A DNA stretch of 64,000 bases from Olivibacter domesticus. GTDB lineage: Bacteria; Bacteroidota; Bacteroidia; Sphingobacteriales; Sphingobacteriaceae. Positions 44,054 through 53,482 of the stretch are shown here, piece by piece (the stretch's first letter is position 1; every line of letters begins with the position of its first letter). The stretch is from NCBI RefSeq assembly GCF_900109575.1, contig NZ_FOAF01000005.1:225100-289099 (forward strand), given 5' to 3'. The notes beneath the pieces were generated by a model that ran no database searches, was not told the origin of the DNA, and worked only from the letters and a program-made list of their open reading frames with translations. The position numbers and the translations under genes were made by a program.

Positions 44054-44219
44054 AAACCCTATTTTCTATTTCTTTTCTTATAATTCTCATACCATTTTGT
44101 CCGGTAAATAAAGCGGTAAAGTTAATTCTTAGAAAAGAAACTTCCTACAACATTTATCCAACGATGAAACATCCCTCATAAAAGTTTATGAGCATCACTA
44201 TAATATAATGGTTCAACAA

Positions 44220-44252
44220 AAAAGTCATACACTTCAATTGTGTATGACTTTT
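44220..44252. terminator. Strong hairpin terminator downstream of the oleate hydratase unit
   Basis: AAAAGTCATACAC (44220-44232) and GTGTATGACTTTT (44240-44252) pair perfectly over 13 bp around a 7-nt loop. The stem ends in A/T pairs on both sides, as in bidirectional terminators. It is 21 nt after the stop of the 52-aa ORF at 44274. Confidence 0.88.
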
Positions 44253-44273
44253 GCCTGTTCGATATAATTTTTA

Positions 44274-44432
44274 TTAAAGAGCCTCAACTACTGCTAAGGA
44301 AAGACTTAAACTTTCTGCTATTATTTGATTGAAAACACCAGTTTTGTAAGAAAAACTATGTTCAATACAAACAAATAATCGAACTTTTGGGATAAAATCA
44401 AGTGGAGGACGATTTTTTTCTCCTTCTTTCAT
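44274..44432 (-). CDS. Small protein, 52 aa, downstream of oleate hydratase
   Basis: ATG at 44432, preceded by GAAGGAG-type purines within the gap after the oleate hydratase stop (43 nt). The protein begins MKEGEKNRPPLDFIPKVRLF and ends SLSLSLAVVEAL, with no membrane segment. It is followed directly by the strong hairpin at 44220-44252, so one transcript would carry oleate hydratase and this ORF and then stop. No family recognised; its reality rests on position and terminator. Confidence 0.5.
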   Translation of the reverse strand: MKEGEKNRPPLDFIPKVRLFVCIEHSFSYKTGVFNQIIAESLSLSLAVVEAL

Positions 44433-44475
44433 TTAGGTTTGAAGATTATAGCTTTATCTTACTCATTGTCAATTA

Positions 44476-46050
44476 CTATTTCCTGTGCATCATTTTCAGC
44501 GCTTCAAAAAGAATAGCAGGATCGTGTTGGCCTTTGTAAAATGGTGACACTTCCTTATCAAGGTTTAGCAAACCAAAAACAGCCGTCTGCGCAGTCCGTA
44601 CAGAATATTCAACAGTAAACACTACATCATCGGGAACTTCGGCATACTGACCAATAAATGCCAGATTCTTGGATCCAGCGGGAATTACCTGTGGCCTATC
44701 TTTACCTGTACGGGGCATAAATTGACTTGTAATATAAGGCATCATGGCCGGAATCGTAATTGATGTTTCCAACAAATGTTGAAGGTGCTCTGTAAATCGG
44801 AAATGAGACAATACTTCAGTGAGTATTTCATCTCCGGTACAGGCCGACATTTTCTTTTTTACGAAATTACCTTCTTTATCAGGAAACAAACCATAACCCC
44901 ACCATACCCAAACATCTTTAGGTTGTTCGAAATAATGGGGTTGGTGATTAAGAACAACCGTCAGTAACCAGTTTGAATCTTTTATTGTAATTAAGCCTCC
45001 TTTTCCCGCTTCACTCCCAGAAAAAGCTTCCAACAGATCAAAAAAAGTAGCATCACGGGCAGTAACCGTGAATGATTCCCATTTTGTTTTAGGGATATCG
45101 TTACAAAAAGGAATTGGGTTCCCAAAGTCTGGCGATTTGGCGGCTAGCTTCTGCCAAAGCTTCCAAGCGCTGCCGGTTTTTTCGGTATGCAGTTCTGGCG
45201 CCTGTTGTTTCGACCCTACACTCGAATTGGCAGTCATGGTACCATTTGTTACAAATACGAGATCTTCTGCTGATAGCTCAATGGTTTTCTCCATCCCGTT
45301 TTGTATCAGGTGCAAACGCTCGGCTATTTTTTCCTTTTCTGTGATTTTTAACGAAATATCAATCACTTCTGTTGCCATTTCTAATATTACGCCATGTTCT
45401 TTAAGCCATTTTACTATCGGTCTTACCATGGCATCAAATTGGTTGAACTGGGTGCGGTAAATGCCCGACATAGTATCGATCGTGCTAAAAAGGTGGGTAA
45501 AGCGAAGGCAATACCTTTTAAATTCAATAGCACTGTGCCATGGCTCGAAGGCAAAGGTTGTACACCAGATAAACCAAAAATTACTTTCGAAAAAATGGGG
45601 ATGGAAGACATCGGTAATAGTTTTTTTCTCCAACAGCTTCTCCGGGGTAGCGCACAATTTAACCAGGTCTATACGATCTCTTTCTGAAAAGCCAAGATTG
45701 GCCACATCAACGATCTCTCCGTTAGCCACCAGCCTGGCTTTATCATTCCAAAAAAATTCCTGGTGAAATTCCATCAGTTCATCTTTGGCCGATTTTTGAG
45801 AATTGCTAATAGACGGGATAAAAGATAAGAGGTCATAAGTACAATTGAACTTCTCTTCAAACATCCGTCCACCGCGCATGGTATAGCCTTCTTTGGGATT
45901 GCCTCCAGCATCGAGACTACCACCAAACTTTTCAGACTCTTCAAATATGGTAATATTTTTACCATCTAACCCGCCATCCTTAATTAGGTAACAGGCAGCA
46001 GACAGAGAAGCGATACCACTTCCCACAAAATAGGCCTTGGAGTTGTTCAT
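44476..46050 (-). CDS. ohyA: Oleate hydratase (myosin-cross-reactive antigen family)
   Basis: 524 residues, normal length for this FAD enzyme of about 60-67 kDa. The N-terminal FAD-binding motif is YFVGSGIASLSAACYLIKDG, followed by GGSLDAGGN and GYTMRGGRMFEEKFNCTYDL, which are family landmarks. The C-terminal VEYSVRTAQTAVFGLL is also conserved. It adds water across the cis-9 double bond of oleate to give 10-hydroxystearate, usually as fatty-acid detoxification at the inner membrane face. A small ORF and terminator follow. Confidence 0.96.
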   Translation of the reverse strand: MNNSKAYFVGSGIASLSAACYLIKDGGLDGKNITIFEESEKFGGSLDAGGNPKEGYTMRGGRMFEEKFNCTYDLLSFIPSISNSQKSAKDELMEFHQEFFWNDKARLVANGEIVDVANLGFSERDRIDLVKLCATPEKLLEKKTITDVFHPHFFESNFWFIWCTTFAFEPWHSAIEFKRYCLRFTHLFSTIDTMSGIYRTQFNQFDAMVRPIVKWLKEHGVILEMATEVIDISLKITEKEKIAERLHLIQNGMEKTIELSAEDLVFVTNGTMTANSSVGSKQQAPELHTEKTGSAWKLWQKLAAKSPDFGNPIPFCNDIPKTKWESFTVTARDATFFDLLEAFSGSEAGKGGLITIKDSNWLLTVVLNHQPHYFEQPKDVWVWWGYGLFPDKEGNFVKKKMSACTGDEILTEVLSHFRFTEHLQHLLETSITIPAMMPYITSQFMPRTGKDRPQVIPAGSKNLAFIGQYAEVPDDVVFTVEYSVRTAQTAVFGLLNLDKEVSPFYKGQHDPAILFEALKMMHRK

Positions 46051-46365
46051 GTTGTTGTTTTTTATTAGAAATAAATAACCGATATATAAACATTGGATGA
46101 ATGCTCATTAAATTTATTGAGGCACCTGAGGGTATAACAATTTATTGTGCTAAATGGTTTTAATTTCTCTGCAATAATAAATTTACTTTCGTATTCTTCT
46201 CCGACATATCGAAGTATACAAGCTGCATGAAAACACCAGCACTGTAACAACACGGTTGTTAACAACCTCATCGATACTAATTTCTCCCTCATATATTATG
46301 AGCCTGTTTATATCTTGTATCCGTAAATGGAGATTGATATTGAAGTTGTGCTCAATATGGTGGAT
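46051..46365. other. Intergenic region upstream of oleate hydratase
   Basis: 315 nt between the oleate hydratase start and the end of the lipoprotein gene, both on the minus strand. A 75-codon open frame on the minus strand (46065-46292) lacks protein-like composition. No consensus promoter was found. Confidence 0.4.
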
Positions 46366-46869
46366 CTACTTATTAAAATAAGTTGTATCACCCTCCATGG
46401 TGATAAAGTATTTCGGAATTTGACGATCAGAAACGCTATAAGATCCATCTGCAGATACGTTGCCTCCGAAACCGCAATCATAGGCATTGTCTACCGTCTT
46501 AATGGTTATCGAATCTCCAAGAAAATTAACCTCCCATTTACAGCCGCCATCACTTCCGTCTTTATTGTTAACGTAAATTGCTTGATTGTTTTTTACGATT
46601 AACGTATCAAACAACTGCCCAGAATTGTAAGAAGGAGGGCCAATATTTAAGTCAATATTGAATAATACAGTCGTATCATCTTTCGGATAGATCATAATAT
46701 TGCCCATAGGTCCTTTTTCAGGATCTCCACCATAATAATAAGTACCTGCCAAAGCTGCTGTTTTGCTCTGTTCCGTATATAGGACACTGTCCTGGCTGCT
46801 GTTGTTTTTTTGCGAGCTTGTACAACTAGCGAACTGAATAGCAATGAGAAGAGATAAAAGATTTTTCAT
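46366..46869 (-). CDS. Hypothetical lipoprotein
   Basis: 167 residues, signal peptide with lipobox FASC (Cys16) followed by a Ser/Asn-rich linker. The mature part is probably a small beta-barrel or sandwich (GTYYYGGDPEKGPMGNIMIY, DGSYSVSDRQIPKYFITMEG) with two Cys residues (DGGCKWEVNF and DCGFGG) that could form a disulfide. No family recognised. It begins 13 nt after the methyltransferase gene and is co-transcribed with it. Confidence 0.75.
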   Translation of the reverse strand: MKNLLSLLIAIQFASCTSSQKNNSSQDSVLYTEQSKTAALAGTYYYGGDPEKGPMGNIMIYPKDDTTVLFNIDLNIGPPSYNSGQLFDTLIVKNNQAIYVNNKDGSDGGCKWEVNFLGDSITIKTVDNAYDCGFGGNVSADGSYSVSDRQIPKYFITMEGDTTYFNK

Positions 46870-46882
46870 ATTACGTATGATG

Positions 46883-47509
46883 TTAATGGTTCATTTCGGA
46901 CTGATCACAAGCAAGCTGCGCCATCCAAACGTTAGCATTACCGCATTCGGGATCGTCTTCTCTATATTGCAAAAGACGGAAGCCATGTGCTTCTAAAAGT
47001 GACTGGTATTGATCGGTATCCAACGAACCATGAAACAGGTTCGTTCCGTCATTCATTCCCCAAGCCTCACCATATTCTGTCCCTGATGTGAACAATAATA
47101 CTCCATTGCTATTCAAATGACTTTTGAATATTTGAAACATCGAAGGTTGATCTTCAGGGGGAAGGTGAAAGAAACTATGCCAAGCAATAATGGCATCAAA
47201 TTTCTGGCTTAGCGAAAGTTGACGCATATCAGCTTGTACGAAATCTTTGGATGGAAGATTTCTCTTTGCGATGTCAAGCATCCGGTAGCTGGCATCAACC
47301 CCCGTAACTTGCATTCCTTGACTTAACAGATAATCCATTATAGGCACCCCAGTTCCGCATCCCAAATCCAGCACTTTCGCTCCTTTACCTATGATTTTAA
47401 TTAGGCTATCAAGGTAGGTTTTTTCCATTATTCCTTGAGGACGATTTTCAAAAAACCAGTCTGCAATAACATTGTATGCTTCAAAAACATTCTTTTTTTC
47501 GTTTTTCAT
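46883..47509 (-). CDS. Class I SAM-dependent methyltransferase
   Basis: 208 residues from MKNEKKNVFEAYNVIADWFF. SAM-binding motif I VLDLGCGTGVPIMDYLL (about 49-65), acidic motif II VTGVDASYRMLDIAK and motif III around QKFDAIIAWHSFFHLP. The substrate is unknown. An in-frame Met at 47530 exists, but the consensus promoter at 47528-47555 would start transcription near 47521, inside that extension, so 47509 is preferred. Confidence 0.88.
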   Translation of the reverse strand: MKNEKKNVFEAYNVIADWFFENRPQGIMEKTYLDSLIKIIGKGAKVLDLGCGTGVPIMDYLLSQGMQVTGVDASYRMLDIAKRNLPSKDFVQADMRQLSLSQKFDAIIAWHSFFHLPPEDQPSMFQIFKSHLNSNGVLLFTSGTEYGEAWGMNDGTNLFHGSLDTDQYQSLLEAHGFRLLQYREDDPECGNANVWMAQLACDQSEMNH

Positions 47510-47527
47510 ATTGTTCGAATGGACAAA

Positions 47528-47555
47528 CAAATGTAAGAGAAAACCTAAATCTCAA
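47528..47555 (-). promoter_or_regulatory. Promoter of the methyltransferase-lipoprotein operon
   Basis: On the minus strand TTG (47555-47553), 17 nt, TACATTTG (47535-47528), matching the Bacteroidota consensus. The rest of the 324-nt gap up to 47833 shows no gene. Confidence 0.55.
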
Positions 47556-47833
47556 TTTTAATATTACCATGCTCATCGTGCATTTAACCTGAATTAATCG
47601 GAGAATGAACCGCAGAAATATATGACTGGACTTAAGGGCAATAAAAAAGGTCTTGGTATAGTTTTCTGTTTCTGTGTAAGCTACCGATCATTCTATGTAA
47701 ATAAACGCTTTTTTATCGAAATTATGTTTAACATGGCGAGCTAATCAGAAAAGAAAAATCTTTATTATAACAATTTGCTTAAACTAGCCGAACATGTAAT
47801 TTTAAAACCCCATCACAGGATTAAAACTTTGTC

Positions 47834-48136
47834 ATGAAACGACGTATGAAAAGAAAAAATCAAGGCGTAAATGACCTATCTAGGAAAGATATGAAAGCGA
47901 AGATTCCTCCAGCTATATCACAATTGAAACAGGAAATAATCTATTCGATCTTTTTGAAGAGCGCTAATTTAAAAACATTAAAATGTAGTTTTTCTTGCGA
48001 GCTACCTGTTGAGTCATTGATCTACATCCTTGAAGCAGAATTGTCTATAAAGCTGGTAAACGGAAAATATGTTGCTACTTTAAAGGGGATAGAGAATTTA
48101 AAGGGAAGAACAATCAGAGGAGCCGATAGAGATTAG
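47834..48136 (+). CDS. Hypothetical basic protein, 100 aa
   Basis: 100 residues with a Lys/Arg-rich start (MKRRMKRKNQGVNDLSRKDM) and no signal peptide. The middle (AISQLKQEIIYSIFLKSANL) is probably helical. No family recognised. It precedes a 40-aa ORF on the same strand by 79 nt. Confidence 0.55.
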   Translation: MKRRMKRKNQGVNDLSRKDMKAKIPPAISQLKQEIIYSIFLKSANLKTLKCSFSCELPVESLIYILEAELSIKLVNGKYVATLKGIENLKGRTIRGADRD

Positions 48137-48215
48137 GAATTTTACTAAAGTTAAGGCCGTATTTAGCCCATTTCCATATCTTTGCAAGAGAACCCTTTAC
48201 AACCCAAATTTCTTG

Positions 48216-48338
48216 ATGAAAAAATCCAGAAAAACCATTCAAGTAGAAATTGATAACAGCGCAAAAATTTATCTTATCGAATTTTACGTTAAAGATTGGT
48301 TGTTATTTGCAGTAGAACCAAAAAGTCTTTATATATGA
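48216..48338 (+). CDS. Small protein, 40 aa, coupled to lipoprotein gene
   Basis: ATG at 48216, stop TGA at 48336-48338; the protein begins MKKSRKTIQVEIDNSAKIYL and ends WLLFAVEPKSLYI. Its stop overlaps the start of the next frame (ATGA, 48335-48338), an arrangement typical of translational coupling. No family recognised. Confidence 0.4.
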   Translation: MKKSRKTIQVEIDNSAKIYLIEFYVKDWLLFAVEPKSLYI

Positions 48339-48899
48339 TATCGTTAAAAAATCTTTCAGCAAATATTCTCATTATTGGATTAATAATGGGATTCTACGCG
48401 TGTCAATCTAAGCGTCAATCATCTGTTTCGGACAAAAATTATACAGATTCATCCGAAAGACGGGATCTGATAGTTACCTAGATAGCAATAGGCCCGTCAA
48501 TTATTATTCACCTACATGGAAAAACAATGATCAACTTGTCGCTCACAATGTGGAAAAATTATACACCCTAAATTTGAAAGGGCAGGTAATAGACTCTATC
48601 GGCTTCGATAAATTGATCGGTAAAGATTACACCTTATCCAGCTCTAATTCTTTTTACTTTAGCAGAGACAGCGAAAACTTATTTTTCAATGCCGGAAACC
48701 AAGACACTTTGCCTCAACTTATGGGCTCCAATGAGGCACTTTATGTGTTACATATAGCTGACAAGCAGGTTAAACGTTTATCGCTTTCCGGCATGAATGT
48801 AAATCGAATTTTTGTCACCGACGACGACCGTATATTTTATTCTCTTAAACATGCAACACTAATTGAATTGGTGCGTCTTCTGTATCAAAGCACCTTTTT
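48335..48899 (+). pseudogene. Lipoprotein gene broken by a frameshift
   Basis: The frame from 48335 encodes MISLKNLSANILIIGLIMGF and lipobox FYAC (Cys22), then ends at TAG 48479-48481. From about 48455 a different frame continues without interruption: RKTGSDSYLDSNRPVNYYSP, then TLNLKGQVIDSIGFDKLIGK and LYVLHIADKQVKRLSLSGMN, a 6-bladed-propeller-like surface lipoprotein. Joining the frames needs a single-base shift near 48455. The 3' end runs into the FtsX permease gene, where its C-terminus (to 48981) is probably out of frame or lost. Confidence 0.6.
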
Positions 48900-51290
48900 A
48901 TGTTTAAAAGCTATTTCAAAATCGCTTGGCGCAATTTGTGGAAAAACAGGATCTACAGCTTTCTCAATGTTTTTGGCTTAGCGCTTGGGATTACCTGTGC
49001 GGGATTAATTTTTTTATGGGATGAAAGTGAATTGACATTTGATCATTTCAATTTAAAAAAGGATAAACTTTATCGGCTAGAAGTTAATATGCCTTTTAAT
49101 GAAGGTGTATTTACCATGAGTTCCACGCCACGTCCGATGGCGGCAGCGATAAAAGCTGAAATCCCAGGTATCGTCAATGCTGCAAGATATTCAGATCAAG
49201 AAGAACGATTACTTTTCAGTCTCGATAATACATCTCTATACGCAGCCGGGCGTTATACGGACGCATCGCTTTTTAGTATGTTTACATTTACCTTTTTGCA
49301 AGGCAATGTTTCTAATCCATTCCCACAATTATATTCTCTTGTCATCACACAGCATACAGCAAAGAAATTCTTTGGCACCAATAAAAACGTTCTTGGCAAA
49401 ACTATACGCATAGATAACGAACAAAACTATGTCATTACAGGTGTGGTAGAAGATATGCCCGAAAACTCGTCCATTCAGTTTGAATGGTTGGCACCATACG
49501 ACATCCTTACGACCAAAAGACCAGAGGATCTTGATGAATGGGGCAGTTATGGTCCGCTTACTTACATTGAACTGGATAAAAAAGCAAGCTTTGCGGTGGT
49601 TAACAACCAGCTTAAACAGTTCATTCAGCGAAAAGCGCCAACTGAAAAAAGCGAGACTTTTCTCTTCCCGATGAAACAATGGAGACTATATGATGGATTT
49701 GCCAATGGCAAACCGACCGGTGAAGGACGCATTGTACAGGTTCGTATGCTGTCTATGATAGCTTGGATCATATTGCTAATCGCCTGTATCAATTTTATGA
49801 ATCTTGCTACCGCACAAAGCGAGAAGAGAGCAAAAGAAGTGGGTGTACGTAAGGTTTTAGGCTCGGGAAAGAAAAGACTGATGGCACAATTCATTTGCGA
49901 AGCTTTTATGGTGACTACTGTTGCCGCAATTCTTGCAGTATCCTTCATGTATATTTCACTGCCTGCATTTAATGCTATTATGCAAAAGAATCTTATGCTG
50001 AACCTCATGAGTTCTGATCATTTTATTTTCCTGTTAACCGTTACAGGCATTTGCGGACTAGTAGCCGGAAGTTATCCATCCCTTTATTTATCGTCGTTCA
50101 ATCCTCTTGCAGTTTTAAAGGGATTTAAAATTAAAACTAAAGGTGCCGCATTCATAAGAAAAGGGCTGGTTATTATTCAATTTGCCGTTTCTATCATTTT
50201 TACTATCAGCACAATTGTGGTGTACACACAGATACAGCATATCAAGAAACGAGCGCTAGGCTTCAATAAAAGTAACCTAATTGAAATTGACCCGCAGCAT
50301 AATATTTCGACAATATTTCCCTTGATAAAAGAAGATTTATTGCTTACAGGCCTTGTAGAAAATGCAGCCCTTACCGGACATGTAACGCTGTACGGGGGTG
50401 ATACTGACGACCGCTTTAGATGGGCAGGAAAGCCGGAGGATCAGAAAATTTCGGTGGCTCAAAGGCACATAAGCCCTGAATTTATTTCCACTTCCGGCAT
50501 GAAAATTTTAGAAGGGAGAGATTTTGGGGAAACTGCTTCGACAGAAAGTAACAATGTCATTATTAATAAATCTATGGCAAATCTGATGGATAAACAGGGT
50601 GCTGTCGGAAAAATCATACAATCGCCACGCGGTAATCCAGACGGGGTTTTCACTAACATGACAGTGATAGGCGTTGTAGACAACTTCGTCTATGGCAATA
50701 TCTATGACCAAGCCGGTCCTATGATTCTTTTCTGCAAAGCTCCAGAATACCATAGTTTCATTTACGCACGGATAAAAAAAGAGGTCGATATTAGACAAGC
50801 ATTGTCAAAGATAGAATACGTTATGAAGAAGAATAACCCTGCGTATCCAATAGCATTCAGATTTGTGGACGACCAATTCAATCAACTATTTAAAAACGAA
50901 ACACTTACAGGTAAAGTTTCTACGGTATTCGCGGTATTGGCTATTTTGATTTCCTGTCTAGGTTTATTTGGACTTTCAGCTTACATGGCCGAAAGAAAAG
51001 CCAAAGAAATTGGTATTAGAAAGGTATTGGGCGCGAGTGTTGCAAGGATTGTATTGCTACTTTCTATAAATTTTTTACAACTTGTTGGCATTGCCTGCTT
51101 GATTGGCTTTCCTTTTTCCTGGTGGATTATGCATGATTGGTTACAAAACTATTCCTACCGTATTGACATAGGCTGGTGGGTATTTTTAGTGGCAGGTATT
51201 GCAGCACTTTTAATTGCTTTAATAACCATCAGTTTTCAGTCTATCAAGGCCGCCATTGTTACTCCGGCAAAAAGCTTGAGGAGTGAATAA
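48900..51290 (+). CDS. FtsX/MacB-type ABC transporter permease
   Basis: 796 residues. First half: MacB_PCD periplasmic domain after helix 1 (MFKSYFKIAWRNLWKNRIYS, FLNVFGLALG), then FtsX domain with ARAKEVGVRKVLGSGKKR-like text. The second half repeats the layout (RKGLVIIQFAVSIIFTISTI, AERKAKEIGIRKVLGASVAR). Such duplicated permeases work with a LolD/MacB ATPase, lacking here, and carry peptides, lipoproteins or antimicrobials. They are among the commonest multi-copy families of Sphingobacteriaceae. It converges on the methyltransferase gene. Confidence 0.92.
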   Translation: MFKSYFKIAWRNLWKNRIYSFLNVFGLALGITCAGLIFLWDESELTFDHFNLKKDKLYRLEVNMPFNEGVFTMSSTPRPMAAAIKAEIPGIVNAARYSDQEERLLFSLDNTSLYAAGRYTDASLFSMFTFTFLQGNVSNPFPQLYSLVITQHTAKKFFGTNKNVLGKTIRIDNEQNYVITGVVEDMPENSSIQFEWLAPYDILTTKRPEDLDEWGSYGPLTYIELDKKASFAVVNNQLKQFIQRKAPTEKSETFLFPMKQWRLYDGFANGKPTGEGRIVQVRMLSMIAWIILLIACINFMNLATAQSEKRAKEVGVRKVLGSGKKRLMAQFICEAFMVTTVAAILAVSFMYISLPAFNAIMQKNLMLNLMSSDHFIFLLTVTGICGLVAGSYPSLYLSSFNPLAVLKGFKIKTKGAAFIRKGLVIIQFAVSIIFTISTIVVYTQIQHIKKRALGFNKSNLIEIDPQHNISTIFPLIKEDLLLTGLVENAALTGHVTLYGGDTDDRFRWAGKPEDQKISVAQRHISPEFISTSGMKILEGRDFGETASTESNNVIINKSMANLMDKQGAVGKIIQSPRGNPDGVFTNMTVIGVVDNFVYGNIYDQAGPMILFCKAPEYHSFIYARIKKEVDIRQALSKIEYVMKKNNPAYPIAFRFVDDQFNQLFKNETLTGKVSTVFAVLAILISCLGLFGLSAYMAERKAKEIGIRKVLGASVARIVLLLSINFLQLVGIACLIGFPFSWWIMHDWLQNYSYRIDIGWWVFLVAGIAALLIALITISFQSIKAAIVTPAKSLRSE

Positions 51291-51340
51291 TTTTCTTCCC
51301 TTGAAAGAAAACGGTTTGCATAGGACGGTCAATCGTGGAT

Positions 51341-52243
51341 TTAAGTTCGAGCATGTAGAAATAGATTGATATTTTCCTCTTCCCTTCCTATAGAAGTAAG
51401 ATCCGCATTAAACCCTGCTTGTTGAGCAAGATTTAGTAAATCTTTTTCATTTCGATGGTTTAAGTACCAACCACCAAATAATTCCATAAAACCTCGGCAA
51501 GGATTAAAATCATCATTAAAGTTTCCAATAACAATCATTCCTCCGGGATTGAGCCAATTTTTAAATCTTTTTAACAACATGACAAAAGCTTTATCGTCAA
51601 AATAGTCGAACAAACCGGCCGACCAAATAAGGTCATATTTTTTAGTAGTTTGAAACCTGAATATGTTTTTATTTATATAGGTAATAAATTCATTGTATGA
51701 TGCTGTTAAAGCTTGAGCATGGCTGATAGCATTTTTATCCATTTCAATGCACGTGGTATTTAGTTGCTTTTCAGAAGATAATTGTCTATAAGCTTCAAAT
51801 AGATCCCTTCCCGGTCCGCTTGCTATATTACAAAGTTCAAGCTGTTTTCTTTCTGAAAGTATGTTATTTATGAGGCTGATAAAGTAGCTTTTCCTATTGC
51901 GAACAGCAACAGCTGCGGGTTGATTTAAAATAAATAAATCCCAATTCGGTTGGCTTGTATCTCTTAGCTCTTTTTGATACATCTGATCGATAACCTGATA
52001 ATCACCCGCATATCCGTAAGGTTTTAGGTTAACATGACCGATTAAGGAATTTGCATCGAATAATAATTCATTTGTGTTTAAAGCCGCGAGAACTTCTTGC
52101 TTCAATAACACTCCTTCCCTCACCATATCAGTAAGGAGTGTTGCATTCTTAAGCACCTCTTGATATTCGCTGCTTTGTGGACCGCCCCGCTCAATGACAG
52201 CATTTAGTTCATCAAGCACCTCATTTGTTGTTTTCCTTGTCAT
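51341..52243 (-). CDS. SAM-dependent methyltransferase, PhcB-like
   Basis: 300 residues. An N-terminal helical region (1-110) contains the YGYAGDYQVIDQMYQ segment; the SAM fold follows (NIASGPGRDLFEAYRQL motif I, CIEMDKNAISHAQAL motif II, YDLIWSAGLFDYFDD). This combination resembles proteins annotated as extracellular factor 3-hydroxypalmitate methyl ester synthases (PhcB). That assignment is tentative; a general small-molecule methyltransferase is the safe call. It is divergent from the ABC exporter genes. Confidence 0.78.
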   Translation of the reverse strand: MTRKTTNEVLDELNAVIERGGPQSSEYQEVLKNATLLTDMVREGVLLKQEVLAALNTNELLFDANSLIGHVNLKPYGYAGDYQVIDQMYQKELRDTSQPNWDLFILNQPAAVAVRNRKSYFISLINNILSERKQLELCNIASGPGRDLFEAYRQLSSEKQLNTTCIEMDKNAISHAQALTASYNEFITYINKNIFRFQTTKKYDLIWSAGLFDYFDDKAFVMLLKRFKNWLNPGGMIVIGNFNDDFNPCRGFMELFGGWYLNHRNEKDLLNLAQQAGFNADLTSIGREEENINLFLHART

Positions 52244-52509
52244 ACAGTTTTTTTATACATGCATAAAAGGCCTTTATTATCCGTACGTGAAATAGCTGAT
52301 TGCTAAATTATAATTGTAAAGAGCTATTTCGATGATTCATCATATTCATTTTCAAGGATTATAATCATTCCGTTCAGTTTATAAATTTTCACTATCGTCC
52401 GGCATATAAAAAACATGTGTTAACCAACAAGAATATTGTAAACGAAGGAAAATTTGGAAAAGGAAAAGAAAATTATGTAGCTTTATTTTTGACACCAATT
52501 TATGAAAAC

Positions 52510-53478
52510 ATGGCAACAGACTATGCCGTTGTGGTAAAGGACCTAAAAAAGTCGTTTAAAAATCTTCAAGTACTGCGAGGAATAAGTTTTTCGGTTGCAA
52601 GGGGAACGGTTCTAGCTATTTTAGGCCCCAATGGTGCCGGTAAAACCACTACCGTGCGCATTCTTAGTACTTTAATAACGCCAGATGAAGGCATAGCCAT
52701 AGTGAACGGTTTCGATGTACAAAAACATCCGAAGCAAGTACGCAGCAATATCGGGCTTACGGGCCAATTTGCCGCTGTGGACGAATACCTTACTGCGACA
52801 GAGAATCTCTACATGTTAGGTCGCTTATACAGGATGAGCCATGCAGTAATAAAGGAGCGTTCAAAAGAACTGTTAGAAAAATTTGATTTAGTGGATGCAG
52901 CCCACCGTTCAGTGAAAAATTATTCAGGAGGAATGAAGCGCCGTATCGATCTGGCGATGAGCCTTATTGCTTCGCCACCTGTGATTTTTTTGGATGAACC
53001 GACCACTGGTCTCGATCCGAGAAGCCGACTAGCCATGTGGGAGATGATACGGCAATTGAAGGCTGAAGGCACCAGCATTTTGTTGACCACGCAATATATG
53101 GATGAGGCAGATCAGCTAGCAGACAGGATCGTGGTTATTGATAATGGCTTGGTGATAGCTGAAGGTACTGCCGACGAATTAAAGGCGCGTGTAGGGAGCG
53201 ACCGTGTAGAACTTAAGCTGGCCAAAGAGGACGATATAGAAAAAGCCCATGCCCTCATGAATGGTGAATCTGTGCATACCAACACTGACCGCCGTATTAT
53301 TAGCGTCACCACAAAGGGCGGGATAACTCGTTTGAAAGAGATACTGCAACGTTTCGAATCAGCAGGCTTGGAGGTTGAAAATGTTTCATTGAACCGGCCA
53401 ACGCTGGACGATGTTTTTTTGGCGTTGACAGGGCATGCAGCAACAGAAGAAACAGAAGCGGATCAACATAAAAAATAA
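52510..53478 (+). CDS. ABC transporter ATP-binding protein, DrrA/NodI type
   Basis: 322 residues from MATDYAVVVKDLKKSF; an in-frame upstream stretch to 52417 is not family-like. Walker A GPNGAGKTT, signature YSGGMKRR, Walker B VIFLDEPTTGLDP and the C-terminal DrrA extension (LNRPTLDDVFLALTGHAATE) are all present. It powers the permease encoded 4 nt downstream. Family members export drugs such as daunorubicin or polysaccharides. Confidence 0.94.
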   Translation: MATDYAVVVKDLKKSFKNLQVLRGISFSVARGTVLAILGPNGAGKTTTVRILSTLITPDEGIAIVNGFDVQKHPKQVRSNIGLTGQFAAVDEYLTATENLYMLGRLYRMSHAVIKERSKELLEKFDLVDAAHRSVKNYSGGMKRRIDLAMSLIASPPVIFLDEPTTGLDPRSRLAMWEMIRQLKAEGTSILLTTQYMDEADQLADRIVVIDNGLVIAEGTADELKARVGSDRVELKLAKEDDIEKAHALMNGESVHTNTDRRIISVTTKGGITRLKEILQRFESAGLEVENVSLNRPTLDDVFLALTGHAATEETEADQHKK

Positions 53479-53482
53479 ACAA

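Noticed and set aside
46065..46292. 75-codon minus-strand frame upstream of oleate hydratase
   Set aside because: Composition is not protein-like (scattered Cys, no domain), and no ribosome site or neighbour supports it.
51292..51312. TTTTCTT/AAGAAAA hairpin between convergent genes
   Set aside because: A 7-bp A/T-only stem is too weak to call a terminator.
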